Assembly: GCF_027921445.1 (NCBI RefSeq)
Contig: NZ_CP115667.1
Coordinates: 372,001-436,000, forward strand
Reading direction: 5' to 3'
DNA length: 64,000 nucleotides
From: Peptoniphilus equinus
GTDB lineage: Bacteria; Bacillota; Clostridia; Tissierellales; Peptoniphilaceae
The first letter of the stretch is position 1, and each line of letters opens with the position of its first letter. Below the pieces are notes generated by a model. It was not told the origin of the DNA. It did no database searches and saw only the letters and a program-made list of their open reading frames with translations. Of this stretch, positions 8,752 to 17,295 are shown piece after piece. The position numbers were made by a program, and so were the translations under genes.

Positions 8752-9977
8752 CAAAAACACAAATCGAAACCATTCGTAAGGACTTTCCGTATTTAGCTGC
8801 TACGTCGTATGTCTACTTTGACAACGGCGCTACGACGCAAAAGCCTGAAGCCGTGATCGACAGTATTGCCGACTACTATCAGCACAGTAACGGCAACCCT
8901 CACCGCGGAGCGCATCACTTTGCCATCGCCGCCACCGATGCCTATGAAGGGGCAAGAGCGCGGGTGGCCGAATTTTTAAATGCACCGGAGGCGGAAAGCT
9001 GCGTCTTTGTGCGCAATGCCACGGAAGGCTTGAACCTTATTGCCTACAGTTGGGCCCTTGAGCATCTCACTGAGGGCGACGAAATTCTCATCAGCATTAT
9101 GGAACATCATTCCAACTTTGTCACATGGCAATATGTTGCGGAAAAAACCGGCGCTGTCTTAAAAATTCTGCGTCTTGATGAGCATATGCAAATCACCGAT
9201 GAGGAGTTGGCGTCCAAACTTACACCGAACACCAAACTCTTTTCTATTACTGCCGCGTCCAACGTGGTGGGGACCATGCCCGATGTCAAGGCTATGATTG
9301 AAAAGGTCAAGAGAGTCTGCGGCGCGGTTTGCATTGTGGACGGCGCTCAGTACGTGCCGCACCACGCAGTGGATGTGCAGGATATAGGCTGTGACTTCTT
9401 TGTGTTCTCAGGCCACAAGATGGTATCAGCTATGGGTATTGGTGTGCTTTATGGCAAACTCGAACTGTTAAATACTATGAAGCCTTTTATGTACGGCGGA
9501 GAAATGATCGAATATGTCTATGAAGATCACGCGACGTTTGCGCCGTCGCCACAGCGTTTTGAAGCCGGTACAGTCAATGTCGGCGGCGCAGTCTCGCTGG
9601 CTAAGGCTATTGACTATCTGAATGCCATTGGCATGGAGGAGATTTTCGAATACGAAAGTGCACTGACAACCTATGCGTATGATAAGCTCAAAGCTCTGGA
9701 CTACGTGGAGGTTTATACTACGGACAATGCGCGGCGCAGTCCGGTTCTCAGCTTTAATATCAAAGGGGCTCATCCCCACGATGTGGCAAGCATTCTGGAC
9801 AGTTACCACATCGCCGTACGAAGCGGACATCACTGCACACAACCTCTGCATCGGGCATTGGGAAACAACTTCTCCTGTCGTGCCAGCTTAGCGTTTTATA
9901 ATACCTTTGAAGAAGTGGACTATTTCGTAGATAAGTTACAGGAAGTAAGGAGGCTGTTAGGTCTTGAATCTCAATGA
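8745..9977 (+). CDS. sufS: SufS-type cysteine desulfurase
   Basis: 410 residues, a group II PLP-dependent cysteine desulfurase. The PLP lysine is in 'FSGHKM' (Lys225) and the persulfide cysteine in 'SGHHCTQP' (Cys364), the short-loop arrangement typical of SufS. It releases sulfur from cysteine and passes it to SufU, encoded directly downstream. GAGG precedes the ATG, which lies inside the end of sufD. Confidence 0.96.
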   Translation: MLTKTQIETIRKDFPYLAATSYVYFDNGATTQKPEAVIDSIADYYQHSNGNPHRGAHHFAIAATDAYEGARARVAEFLNAPEAESCVFVRNATEGLNLIAYSWALEHLTEGDEILISIMEHHSNFVTWQYVAEKTGAVLKILRLDEHMQITDEELASKLTPNTKLFSITAASNVVGTMPDVKAMIEKVKRVCGAVCIVDGAQYVPHHAVDVQDIGCDFFVFSGHKMVSAMGIGVLYGKLELLNTMKPFMYGGEMIEYVYEDHATFAPSPQRFEAGTVNVGGAVSLAKAIDYLNAIGMEEIFEYESALTTYAYDKLKALDYVEVYTTDNARRSPVLSFNIKGAHPHDVASILDSYHIAVRSGHHCTQPLHRALGNNFSCRASLAFYNTFEEVDYFVDKLQEVRRLLGLESQ

Positions 9978-10416
9978 CATCTATACCGAGCTCATCTTGG
10001 AACAGAGCCGAAACAAACGCAATCGTCGCCATTTAGACAATCCGGATTTTGTCGAGCTGGGGCATAATCCGTCCTGCGGCGATGAAATCACCCTGGAGGT
10101 GAAAGTCGATGCACAGAATATTGTCGACGCGTCGTATACCGGCGTAGGCTGTGCCATTTCTCAGGCGTCCACATCCATTATGATTGACACGATTAAAGGC
10201 CTGGATGCAGATAAAGCTCACGAATTGGCGGTGAAGTTTATTGCCATGGTCAAGGGTGAGATTGACGACCCTGATGAATTGGACGAATTGGACGATGCCG
10301 TGGCTTTTGAGTCTATCAAAAATCTGCCTGCTCGAGTGAAATGCGCCGTGCTGCCATGGTACACCTTGAAGGAAATGATCGAGAAAGATATCAGCACGCA
10401 AAGTTTTGAAAGTTAG
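9964..10416 (+). CDS. sufU: SufU zinc-dependent sulfur transferase
   Basis: 150 residues with the three SufU cysteines in 'NPSCGD', 'GVGCAISQAS' and 'RVKCAVLPW', plus the SufU-specific insertion between the second and third. In Gram-positive bacteria SufU is a Zn-dependent sulfurtransferase that accepts persulfide from SufS. The start is TTG at 9964, ten bases after AAGGAGG, inside the 3' end of sufS. No in-frame ATG fits the family N-terminus. Confidence 0.95.
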   Translation: MNLNDIYTELILEQSRNKRNRRHLDNPDFVELGHNPSCGDEITLEVKVDAQNIVDASYTGVGCAISQASTSIMIDTIKGLDADKAHELAVKFIAMVKGEIDDPDELDELDDAVAFESIKNLPARVKCAVLPWYTLKEMIEKDISTQSFES

Positions 10417-10424
10417 GTGATCGT

Positions 10425-10826
10425 ATGAAACTTTCCACCAAAGGTCGTTATGGACTTATGGCCATGCACCGCTTGGCACAGAATTATGGGAAAGGGCCTT
10501 TAGCCGTTCGGGAGATTGCACGAGACGAAAACCTCTCGGAAGCCTATTTGGAACAGCTCTTTTCCCTTCTTAAAAAAGCCAAATTGGTGACCAGTATTCG
10601 CGGGGCAAAAGGTGGATACACGCTGACTAAATCCCCGGAAGAAATTAAAATCGGCAGTATTTTAAATGCACTGGAAGGAGACATTGCGCTGAGTTGTTCT
10701 AGCAAAAGCAGTGAATGCCGCGGTGAGGACTGTATGGGCAGCTGTGCGACCAAATCCATTTTGGACAATCTCCAAGCGAAGCTTGACGGCGTATTGGACT
10801 CGGTGACGTTGGCAGACATGGAGTAG
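10425..10826 (+). CDS. Rrf2/IscR-family transcriptional regulator
   Basis: 133 residues. The N-terminal winged helix is typical ('MKLSTKGRYGLMAMHRLA', then 'SEAYLEQLFSLLKKAKLV' and 'IRGAKGGYTL'). Four cysteines cluster at about residues 88-108 (C-x6-C-x4-C-x3-C), a pattern compatible with a [2Fe-2S]-sensing IscR-like regulator, although the spacing differs from IscR of E. coli. Its place between sufU and a second cysteine desulfurase suggests it senses Fe-S status and controls the operon (inference). No operator was identified. Confidence 0.9.
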   Translation: MKLSTKGRYGLMAMHRLAQNYGKGPLAVREIARDENLSEAYLEQLFSLLKKAKLVTSIRGAKGGYTLTKSPEEIKIGSILNALEGDIALSCSSKSSECRGEDCMGSCATKSILDNLQAKLDGVLDSVTLADME

Positions 10827-10828
10827 CT

Positions 10829-11950
10829 ATGGGAATTTATTTAGATAATGCTGCAACGACCGCTCTTTCACCAACGGTTTTGGAAGCGATGATGCCGTAT
10901 CTCACGGAGAATTTTTTTAATCCTTCGTCAGTGTACAGCGGAGCGAAAGCGGCTAAGGCGGCCATTACAAGAGCAAGAGATACCATTGCAGGTCATCTGG
11001 GTGTCAAAAGCCATGAAATTTATTTCACTTCCGGCGGGTCGGAAGCGGACAACTGGGCACTGAAGTCCGTCCTCACCGGGACGCGGCGTCACGTCCTGAC
11101 CACACCGATTGAGCACGAAGCGGTGCTCAAGACAGCGGAATTTCTCCGCATGCAGGGTGTGGAAGTGGACGTCATCCGTGTGGATGGCGACGGCGTTGTG
11201 GATGTGGAAGACTTCAAGGCAAAGCTTCGGGACGACACGGCACTTGTGAGTGTGATGTATGCCAACAATGAACTCGGCACTGTGGAGCCGATCGAAGCCA
11301 TCGGCACGATACTTAAAGACCGGGATTGTTACTTTCATGTGGACGCCGTGCAGGCTCTTGGAAGTATGGTAATTGACCTGTCGAAGCTTCCGGTGGACAT
11401 GATGAGTTTTTCTGCTCACAAAATTCACGGTCCGAAGGGGATCGGCGCCCTCTTCATTCGTGACGGGGTGGGCATAAATCCCCTCATTCACGGAGGACAG
11501 CAGGAGAGAGAACGCCGTGCAGGCACGGAAAATGTGGCGTCTATTGTAGGTTTTGCCAAGGCTTTTGATGAGGCGCGAGCTCATATGGAAGACAATGTCA
11601 AGAAGGTGGCGGCTATGCGGGAGATGATGCTCACGCGTCTGTTGAAGATACCTGGCGTGCATTTCAATGGCAGTGTATCTCATCACCTGCCGGGAATTAT
11701 CAATGTATCCATTGAGGGCGTGGACAGTACGATGCTTCTGATGAAGCTGGACATGAAAGGCGTATGGGCCTCTTCAGGGTCTGCCTGTACCTCCGGTTCC
11801 ATTTATCCGTCTCATGTGTTAAAAGCTATCGGCCTCAGTGATGAGCTTGCCAAAAATTCCTTGAGAATTTCCATCAATCACATGAATACGCCACAGCAAA
11901 TTCAGCAAGCTTCTGATATAATCATAGAGAGTATCAAAGAACTGAGGTGA
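10829..11950 (+). CDS. iscS: IscS/NifS-type cysteine desulfurase
   Basis: 373 residues, a group I cysteine desulfurase distinct from SufS. The N-terminal 'YLDNAATTALSP', the PLP lysine in 'SAHKIHGPKG' (Lys198) and a longer flexible catalytic loop 'SSGSACTSGS' (Cys320) mark it. IscS-like enzymes commonly supply sulfur for tRNA thiolation as well as Fe-S clusters. It starts two bases after the rrf2 stop. No IscU scaffold is present in the window, so it may feed tRNA thiolation or share SufU/SufBCD. Confidence 0.93.
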   Translation: MGIYLDNAATTALSPTVLEAMMPYLTENFFNPSSVYSGAKAAKAAITRARDTIAGHLGVKSHEIYFTSGGSEADNWALKSVLTGTRRHVLTTPIEHEAVLKTAEFLRMQGVEVDVIRVDGDGVVDVEDFKAKLRDDTALVSVMYANNELGTVEPIEAIGTILKDRDCYFHVDAVQALGSMVIDLSKLPVDMMSFSAHKIHGPKGIGALFIRDGVGINPLIHGGQQERERRAGTENVASIVGFAKAFDEARAHMEDNVKKVAAMREMMLTRLLKIPGVHFNGSVSHHLPGIINVSIEGVDSTMLLMKLDMKGVWASSGSACTSGSIYPSHVLKAIGLSDELAKNSLRISINHMNTPQQIQQASDIIIESIKELR

Positions 11951-11955
11951 AGGCT

Positions 11956-13191
11956 GTGGAACAACTGAAATTGGATCAAATTAATGTGGGCAATCTCACG
12001 CCGGAGTTCTTCGTAGTAGGGACGGCGGCGCTGGTTTCCATTTTGCTTTTTTTGTCAATTTATTATCTGATCAATATCGGCAATGGGTTCATTGCGGCGG
12101 ATAAGCGCATTCGTGTGGATTTAAAAGCGGTCATGAAGGTTTTTATCGCCCTGGTGGTACTCTATGTGTTCCGTTTGATTCTTGGAAAATATTCCGTGGT
12201 GGCGGACACCTTGTGGGCCATCTTTTTCGGAGTGATTCTTTCCTTTGTCATCAATCCGGTAGTCACTTACTTAGAGACCAACTCTATTCCCCGAAACTGG
12301 GGGGTGGTGATCGTCTATGTGAGTATGGCATTGATCTTAGGTATCTTACTTGTCATTGTCATACCGAAGACCATCAATGAACTGACAAATTTACTTATGA
12401 CCCTTCCAAGTCTTTTGGAGAGTTCCAACGTCTGGTTTAACAAGCTCATCGGGCAGGTCGCTCAAAATAACAATTTGGGCTTGGATTTAAATCAGATCAT
12501 CCGTCAGGCGAACAACGCTATATCTCAAAGTGTCTTAGAGATTCAGGATTCCCTTATCGATTCCCTAAAAAATGTAGGCAGCGGTGTAGGGGTGGTTTTC
12601 TCGAAGCTGCTTCGCATCGTCCTCATGTTCATTTTTTCTTTCTACTTCACTGTAGATAAGAATAAATTTAAACGACGCTTCGTAGCCGGGTTGCCGGAGC
12701 ATTACAAAGACGATGCGCTCTATTTGGCAACTCATATCAACCAGGCGCTGTTGAATTTTGTCAAAGGGCGTCTGCTTCTTGCTGTCTTTGTCGGGTTTTT
12801 AACTATGCTGTATCTGCTGGTACTGCAAGTGGATTTTGCCGTCGTCATCGGTTTTATCACCATGATTGCGGACATCATCCCATATATTGGACCGTTTATG
12901 GGCTTTTTGCCGGCGGTGCTTTTCGCACTGATGGAGTCGCCGTTCAAAGCAATGTGGGTGGCTATTCTCTTTGTGCTGGTACAATGGGCGGAAAACAACC
13001 TCCTCGCACCGAAGCTCATTGGAGACAAGACGGGGCTCAGTCCGATTCTGGTTCTCATTGCCATTTTAATCGGCGGCGGCGTCTTCGGTGTTATGGGGAT
13101 GATTTTGTCCGTACCGGTTCTGGCCGTGATTCTTATACTTGTTGACTACTTCAAAATCAAGTACAATGAAATGAATAGCAAAGTATTATAA
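11956..13191 (+). CDS. AI-2E family transporter (PerM-like permease)
   Basis: 411 residues with eight or so hydrophobic segments and the family features 'GVILSFVINPVVTYLE', 'FMGFLPAVLFAL' and 'ENNLLAPKLIGDKTGLSPILVLIAILIGG'. Members of this family (PerM/TqsA) have been linked to AI-2 or Na+/H+ transport; the substrate here cannot be read. The GTG at 11956 lies five bases after the SD GAGGTGA; a GTG at 11947 would sit inside that SD. It is the distal gene of the suf operon, overlapping none but only 5 bases from iscS. Confidence 0.85.
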   Translation: MEQLKLDQINVGNLTPEFFVVGTAALVSILLFLSIYYLINIGNGFIAADKRIRVDLKAVMKVFIALVVLYVFRLILGKYSVVADTLWAIFFGVILSFVINPVVTYLETNSIPRNWGVVIVYVSMALILGILLVIVIPKTINELTNLLMTLPSLLESSNVWFNKLIGQVAQNNNLGLDLNQIIRQANNAISQSVLEIQDSLIDSLKNVGSGVGVVFSKLLRIVLMFIFSFYFTVDKNKFKRRFVAGLPEHYKDDALYLATHINQALLNFVKGRLLLAVFVGFLTMLYLLVLQVDFAVVIGFITMIADIIPYIGPFMGFLPAVLFALMESPFKAMWVAILFVLVQWAENNLLAPKLIGDKTGLSPILVLIAILIGGGVFGVMGMILSVPVLAVILILVDYFKIKYNEMNSKVL

Positions 13192-13192
13192 A

Positions 13193-13214
13193 CCTCCCCT
13201 TTCGGGAGGATTTT
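13193..13214 (+). terminator. Hairpin between AI-2E gene and alaS
   Basis: CCTCCC (13193-13198) pairs with GGGAGG (13204-13209) over a 5-base loop, followed by ATTTT. It is a short, weak terminator-like hairpin. It also buries the GGGAGG that would serve as SD for an ATG at 13217, which favours the TTG start of alaS at 13232. Confidence 0.5.
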
Positions 13215-13231
13215 AAATGAGGTGTAACGAT

Positions 13232-15850
13232 TTGAAGCATTTAAACCTTCAAGATATTCGCAGCGAATTTCTATCTTTTTTCGAAAGTAAAAATCACTTG
13301 GTGTTGGACAGTTTTTCTCTGATTCCAAAAGGGGACAAATCCCTGCTTCTCATTGGCGCGGGGATGGCACCGATGAAAAAGTATTTCACCAAGGAACTCA
13401 CGCCGCCGAGCAGCCGTGTGACAACCTGTCAAAAATGCATCCGTACCGGAGATATTGAAAATGTAGGCAAAACGGATCGCCACGCCACCTTCTTTGAAAT
13501 GTTGGGCAACTTCTCTTTCGGCGATTACTTTAAAAAAGAAGCCATCAGCTGGGCGTGGGAGTTCTTGACGACACGTCTTGAGATTGAACCGGAAAAATTG
13601 TGGGTTACGGTCTTTTTAGATGATGACGAAGCTCACGACATTTGGCGTGACGAGATAGGTATTGCGGAAGAGCGGATTGTTCGTCTGGGAAAAGATGACA
13701 ACTTCTGGGAACTGGAAGTGGGTCCGTCAGGTCCTTGCTCTGAAATTTATGTGGATCGCGGGGAAGCGTACGGCTGTGGCGATCCGGACTGTAAACCGGG
13801 TTGTGACTGCGACCGATTTATTGAGGTGTGGAATTTAGTTTTCACCCAATTTGACAAAGATGAGTCCGGAGTCTATCATCCCCTCTCTCACCCAAATATT
13901 GATACCGGGATGGGGCTGGAGCGGATTGCGACAGTACTTCAGGGGACTGATAATATCTTCGAAGTGGACGCACTGCAAAATATTATTCAAGCTTTGGCAA
14001 AAAAAGCGGGCATTCATTATGGCGATGACCCGAAATTTGACGAGTCCATTCGCGTTATTACCGATCACATTCGTGCCATGACGTTTATGATCTCCGACTC
14101 TATCCGTCCTTCCAACGAAGGTCGAGGCTATGTGCTGCGACGTCTGATTCGCCGTGCGGCAAAACATGGCAAAAATTTGGGGTTGAGCGGATCTTTTCTC
14201 TATGAACTCACCGATGAAGTCATCAAGTCCTGGGGGGCGCACTACCAAGACCTCACTGCCAATCGGGATGCTATTGTAGATACCATCCGACGGGAAGAAG
14301 AAAAGTTTGCCGAGACCATCGACAAAGGCAATGAACTTTTGATGAGAAAAATTGAAGAGCTGAAAGCGGCGGGCAAAGATACTTTGGACGGCGCCGATGC
14401 CTTCAAACTGTATGACACTTATGGTTTTCCTGTGGATCTTACGGAAGACATCCTCAAAGATGCTGGATTCAAGTGTGACATTGAAGGGTTTAATGCGCAC
14501 ATGGAAGCGCAAAAGAACCGTGCCCGTGCCGCTCGTGATACCGATGAAATGGGTTGGAATACGGAAGAAAGCGAGCACGTCTTTGACGGACTGACGAACA
14601 CTTTTGTAGGTTATGATCAGACTGAAGCCGACAGCCGCATCATGGCGCTTTTTAAAGATGGTGCGAAGGTTACGTCACTTCACGAAGGCGATGAAGGTAT
14701 TGTCGTGCTGGAATGCACACCGTTTTACGGCATGTCCGGAGGACAAATCGGGGATACCGGAACGATGGAAGGGGAAGGCTTTGTCCTGGACGTTTTGGAT
14801 ACGAAAAAAACCAAGACGGGTCTGCACCTCCACCATGTCAAAGTCAGAGAAGGACTTGCCAAGGCGGAGTCGATTCATGGGGCGATTGACACCTCACGCA
14901 GAGACAACATTCGCCGCAATCACTCTGTGACCCATCTTCTGCATCAGGCATTAAAAGATGTTCTGGGCGATCATGTATCTCAAGCCGGGTCGGAAGTCAC
15001 CGATCGAGGTATGCGATTTGACTTTACACATTTTGAAGCCATTTCTAAGGAAGACCTCAGCCGTGTTGAGACGATTGTGAATGACAAAATCTTCGCCCAT
15101 CTGCCGGTTATCACCACGCTTACCGATCCTGAAGGTGCGTACAAGATGGGAGCCATCGGTCTCTTTGAAGAAAAATATTCCGATGACGTCCGTGTACTGT
15201 CGATGGGAGACTATTCCATGGAACTTTGCGGCGGCACCCATGTGGCCAACACATCGGAAATCGGCATGTTTAAAATTCTGTCCGAAAGCGGCGTTGCCTC
15301 AGGGGTTCGACGCATTGAATCCATCACAGGCCCTGCCGTCTATAGTTATCTAAATAACGCCCTTGACTTACAAGGTGCTGTGGCGGAAGCTTTAAAGACA
15401 CAGCCTAAAGACATTGTCTCTCGTGTCCAAGCTCTCGCCGAACAGGTGCGCGCTACGGAGAAGGCGATGGAAGCTATGAAACTAAAATCGGCGAAAGACG
15501 AAATTTCTGATATAATAAACCAAGTACAATCCAAAGACGGTGTGAACTTCGTGACCTATAAATTTAGCGGCGTGGATGTGAACACCTTAAGAAACATGGC
15601 TGACGACGTTCGGGAGAAAGTAGGCTCTGTCATTGTGGTCTTTGCTACAGTCAATGAGGATAAATTAAATTTTGTCACGGCAGTTTCCAAAGATCTGACG
15701 GAAAAAGGCTATCAAGCGGGTAAGATAATAAAAGAAGTTGCAGCTGTTACCGGTGGCGGTGGTGGCGGTCGTCCGGACATGGCAACCGCCGGCGGCAAAG
15801 ATATCAGCAAAGTGGACGCGGCGTTAGCTCATGTCGAAGCATTGATTTAA
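13232..15850 (+). CDS. alaS: Alanyl-tRNA synthetase
   Basis: 872 residues from the preferred start. The class II catalytic core ('MKKYFTKELTPPSSRVTTCQKCIRTGDIENVGKT' region), the editing domain with 'HSVTHLLHQAL' and 'CGGTHVANTSEIG' zinc/editing motifs, and a C-terminal C-Ala domain ending in the Gly-rich 'TGGGGGGRPDMATAGG' segment are all present. It charges tRNA-Ala. TTG 13232 gives the family-typical N-terminus MKHLN and follows GAGGTG by seven bases. The alternative is ATG 13217, five codons longer, whose SD is sequestered in a hairpin. It heads alaS-ireB-ruvX-DUF1292-fur-rnjA. Confidence 0.96.
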   Translation: MKHLNLQDIRSEFLSFFESKNHLVLDSFSLIPKGDKSLLLIGAGMAPMKKYFTKELTPPSSRVTTCQKCIRTGDIENVGKTDRHATFFEMLGNFSFGDYFKKEAISWAWEFLTTRLEIEPEKLWVTVFLDDDEAHDIWRDEIGIAEERIVRLGKDDNFWELEVGPSGPCSEIYVDRGEAYGCGDPDCKPGCDCDRFIEVWNLVFTQFDKDESGVYHPLSHPNIDTGMGLERIATVLQGTDNIFEVDALQNIIQALAKKAGIHYGDDPKFDESIRVITDHIRAMTFMISDSIRPSNEGRGYVLRRLIRRAAKHGKNLGLSGSFLYELTDEVIKSWGAHYQDLTANRDAIVDTIRREEEKFAETIDKGNELLMRKIEELKAAGKDTLDGADAFKLYDTYGFPVDLTEDILKDAGFKCDIEGFNAHMEAQKNRARAARDTDEMGWNTEESEHVFDGLTNTFVGYDQTEADSRIMALFKDGAKVTSLHEGDEGIVVLECTPFYGMSGGQIGDTGTMEGEGFVLDVLDTKKTKTGLHLHHVKVREGLAKAESIHGAIDTSRRDNIRRNHSVTHLLHQALKDVLGDHVSQAGSEVTDRGMRFDFTHFEAISKEDLSRVETIVNDKIFAHLPVITTLTDPEGAYKMGAIGLFEEKYSDDVRVLSMGDYSMELCGGTHVANTSEIGMFKILSESGVASGVRRIESITGPAVYSYLNNALDLQGAVAEALKTQPKDIVSRVQALAEQVRATEKAMEAMKLKSAKDEISDIINQVQSKDGVNFVTYKFSGVDVNTLRNMADDVREKVGSVIVVFATVNEDKLNFVTAVSKDLTEKGYQAGKIIKEVAAVTGGGGGGRPDMATAGGKDISKVDAALAHVEALI

Positions 15851-15868
15851 CACATAAGAGGAGGAGTC

Positions 15869-16117
15869 ATGACTGATAAGCATCAAACTCAAGTTTTTGA
15901 AAAAGAAGCCTTGGAAAGTGAAATCTTTCAAAATATTTTAAAGACGGTATACGATGCATTGGAGGAAAAGGGGTATAATCCCGTAGATCAGATCATCGGC
16001 TATATCCTGTCAGGGGATCCCACGTATATCACAAGCTTTAAAAATGCTCGTGCCATCATTCAGGAAGTGGAACGGGACGAGCTGTTGGGGGAACTTCTGC
16101 GCAATTATTTAAAATAA
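15869..16117 (+). CDS. ireB: IreB family regulatory phosphoprotein (DUF965)
   Basis: 82 residues, full length for the family, with the conserved '[35 protein letters not shown]' core. In Enterococcus IreB is a substrate of the Ser/Thr kinase IreK and affects cephalosporin resistance. The alaS-ireB-ruvX order is conserved in Bacillota. GAGGAGT precedes the ATG. Confidence 0.93.
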   Translation: MTDKHQTQVFEKEALESEIFQNILKTVYDALEEKGYNPVDQIIGYILSGDPTYITSFKNARAIIQEVERDELLGELLRNYLK

Positions 16118-16177
16118 GAGGCTTAGGCCTCTACATAAAGTCCCGACGGGACGATATGTGCTTTTGAGGTTGTGGTT

Positions 16178-16597
16178 ATGAATAGGATTTTAGGACTGGA
16201 TGTGGGAGACAAGTGGATTGGCGTTGCCGTCAGTGACGGATTGAACTTAACGGCCCAACCCCTTACAACCATTGAAAGGACTTCCAACAAAAAAGCATAT
16301 GAGGACATTGAACACCTGATTCATGAATACGACATCCATAACATTGTGGTGGGACTGCCGAAAAACATGAACAACACTCTGGGTCCTCAGGCAGAAAAAG
16401 TGATGGTTTTCGCTGAGAAGTTAAAAAATAAATTTCGCGTCGAGATTACCTATATCGACGAGCGAATGACCACGATATCTGCTGAAAGAGTGTTAATCGA
16501 AGGCGATGTGCGACGTGAAGATCGCAAAAAATACGTAGATAAGATAGCAGCTACTTATATTTTGCAAACTCACTTAGATCAAAGGAGGGACATATGA
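16178..16597 (+). CDS. ruvX: RuvX/YqgF family RNase H-fold nuclease
   Basis: 139 residues with the RNase H-fold motifs 'ILGLDVGDKWIGVAVSD', 'IVVGLPKNMNNTLGPQ' and 'YIDERMTT'. YqgF acts on the 5' pre-16S rRNA end in E. coli and is also described as a putative Holliday junction resolvase. ATG 16178 lies seven bases after TGAGGT; a GTG at 16172 is less well placed. It overlaps the next gene by four bases. Confidence 0.93.
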   Translation: MNRILGLDVGDKWIGVAVSDGLNLTAQPLTTIERTSNKKAYEDIEHLIHEYDIHNIVVGLPKNMNNTLGPQAEKVMVFAEKLKNKFRVEITYIDERMTTISAERVLIEGDVRREDRKKYVDKIAATYILQTHLDQRRDI

Positions 16598-16836
16598 GGC
16601 AACTCTTTATGGACGAATTCAATACTGTCGTTGCCTATGATGTCTCAGCACGGTTCAGCATAGACGGAGAGCACTTTGTCGCCCTTGTGGAAGCACAAGA
16701 TCCCAAAGCTTTTCCGACCATATTAAAACTCGATCAGGATGACTATGGTCAGCGGACTCTCAGTTTTTTGGAATCCGACGAGCTCCACCGTGCCTATCTG
16801 GCCTATCTGAAACATCGCGATGAATTCCTCAATTGA
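16594..16836 (+). CDS. DUF1292 (YrzB-like) protein
   Basis: 80 residues, one DUF1292 domain: a small beta-rich protein with 'FSIDGEHFVALVEAQDP' and a C-terminal helix. The function is unknown; the family is regularly found between ruvX and fur in Bacillota, as here. AGGAGG precedes the ATG, which overlaps the end of ruvX. Confidence 0.85.
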   Translation: MRQLFMDEFNTVVAYDVSARFSIDGEHFVALVEAQDPKAFPTILKLDQDDYGQRTLSFLESDELHRAYLAYLKHRDEFLN

Positions 16837-16845
16837 GGTGATATT

Positions 16846-17295
16846 ATTATTGAGAAACAAGACCTTATACGACTTTTAAAAGATGGCGGCTACAAGCTTA
16901 CCAAACAGCGGGAATTGGTATATCGCGCCTTTGCCAAGCACCAAGGGGAGCATTTGACCACGGAAGAAGCCTTCCGGATTGTTCATAAAATGGATCGCTC
17001 CGTGGGTATTGCCACCATCTATCGTACCACGCAGCTCTTTGAACAGCTGGGGATATTAAACACCATAACATTTGATGACGGCATTGTGCGCTATGAACTT
17101 AAAGATGCTGAGGCCCATCGCCATCATCACTTAATCTGCATCCAGTGCGGCCATGTCACGGAATTTAAATTGGATTTACTGGAAAATTTAGAACGAGAAA
17201 TAGAAGAAGAGGAAGATTTTAAAATCACCGACCACAGCCTTAAATTCTATGGATATTGTAAAGACTGCTATCACGACATAGAACAAGGAGACTAG
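16846..17295 (+). CDS. fur: Fur/PerR-family metalloregulator with an apparent ATT start
   Basis: 149 residues. An N-terminal winged helix ('GGYKLTKQRELVYRAF ... TTEEAFRIV ... GIATIYRTTQLFEQLG') is followed by the dimerisation domain with 'HRHHHLICIQCGHV' and a C-terminal 'CKDCYHD'. The two C-x2-C pairs are those of the structural zinc site. Whether it is Fur, PerR or Zur cannot be decided. The family N-terminus requires translation to begin upstream of residue 24, and the only in-frame codons between the previous TGA (16834-16836) and there that could initiate near the SD GAGGTG (16835-16840) are ATT triplets at 16843, 16846 and 16849. ATT 16846 has the best spacing. A TTG at 16850 is out of frame. 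Confidence 0.88.
   Translation: MIEKQDLIRLLKDGGYKLTKQRELVYRAFAKHQGEHLTTEEAFRIVHKMDRSVGIATIYRTTQLFEQLGILNTITFDDGIVRYELKDAEAHRHHHLICIQCGHVTEFKLDLLENLEREIEEEEDFKITDHSLKFYGYCKDCYHDIEQGD

Noticed and set aside
16118..16177. Two small hairpins between ireB and ruvX as terminators
   Set aside because: Neither is followed by a T-run and the genes are a conserved operon; probably just local inverted repeats.
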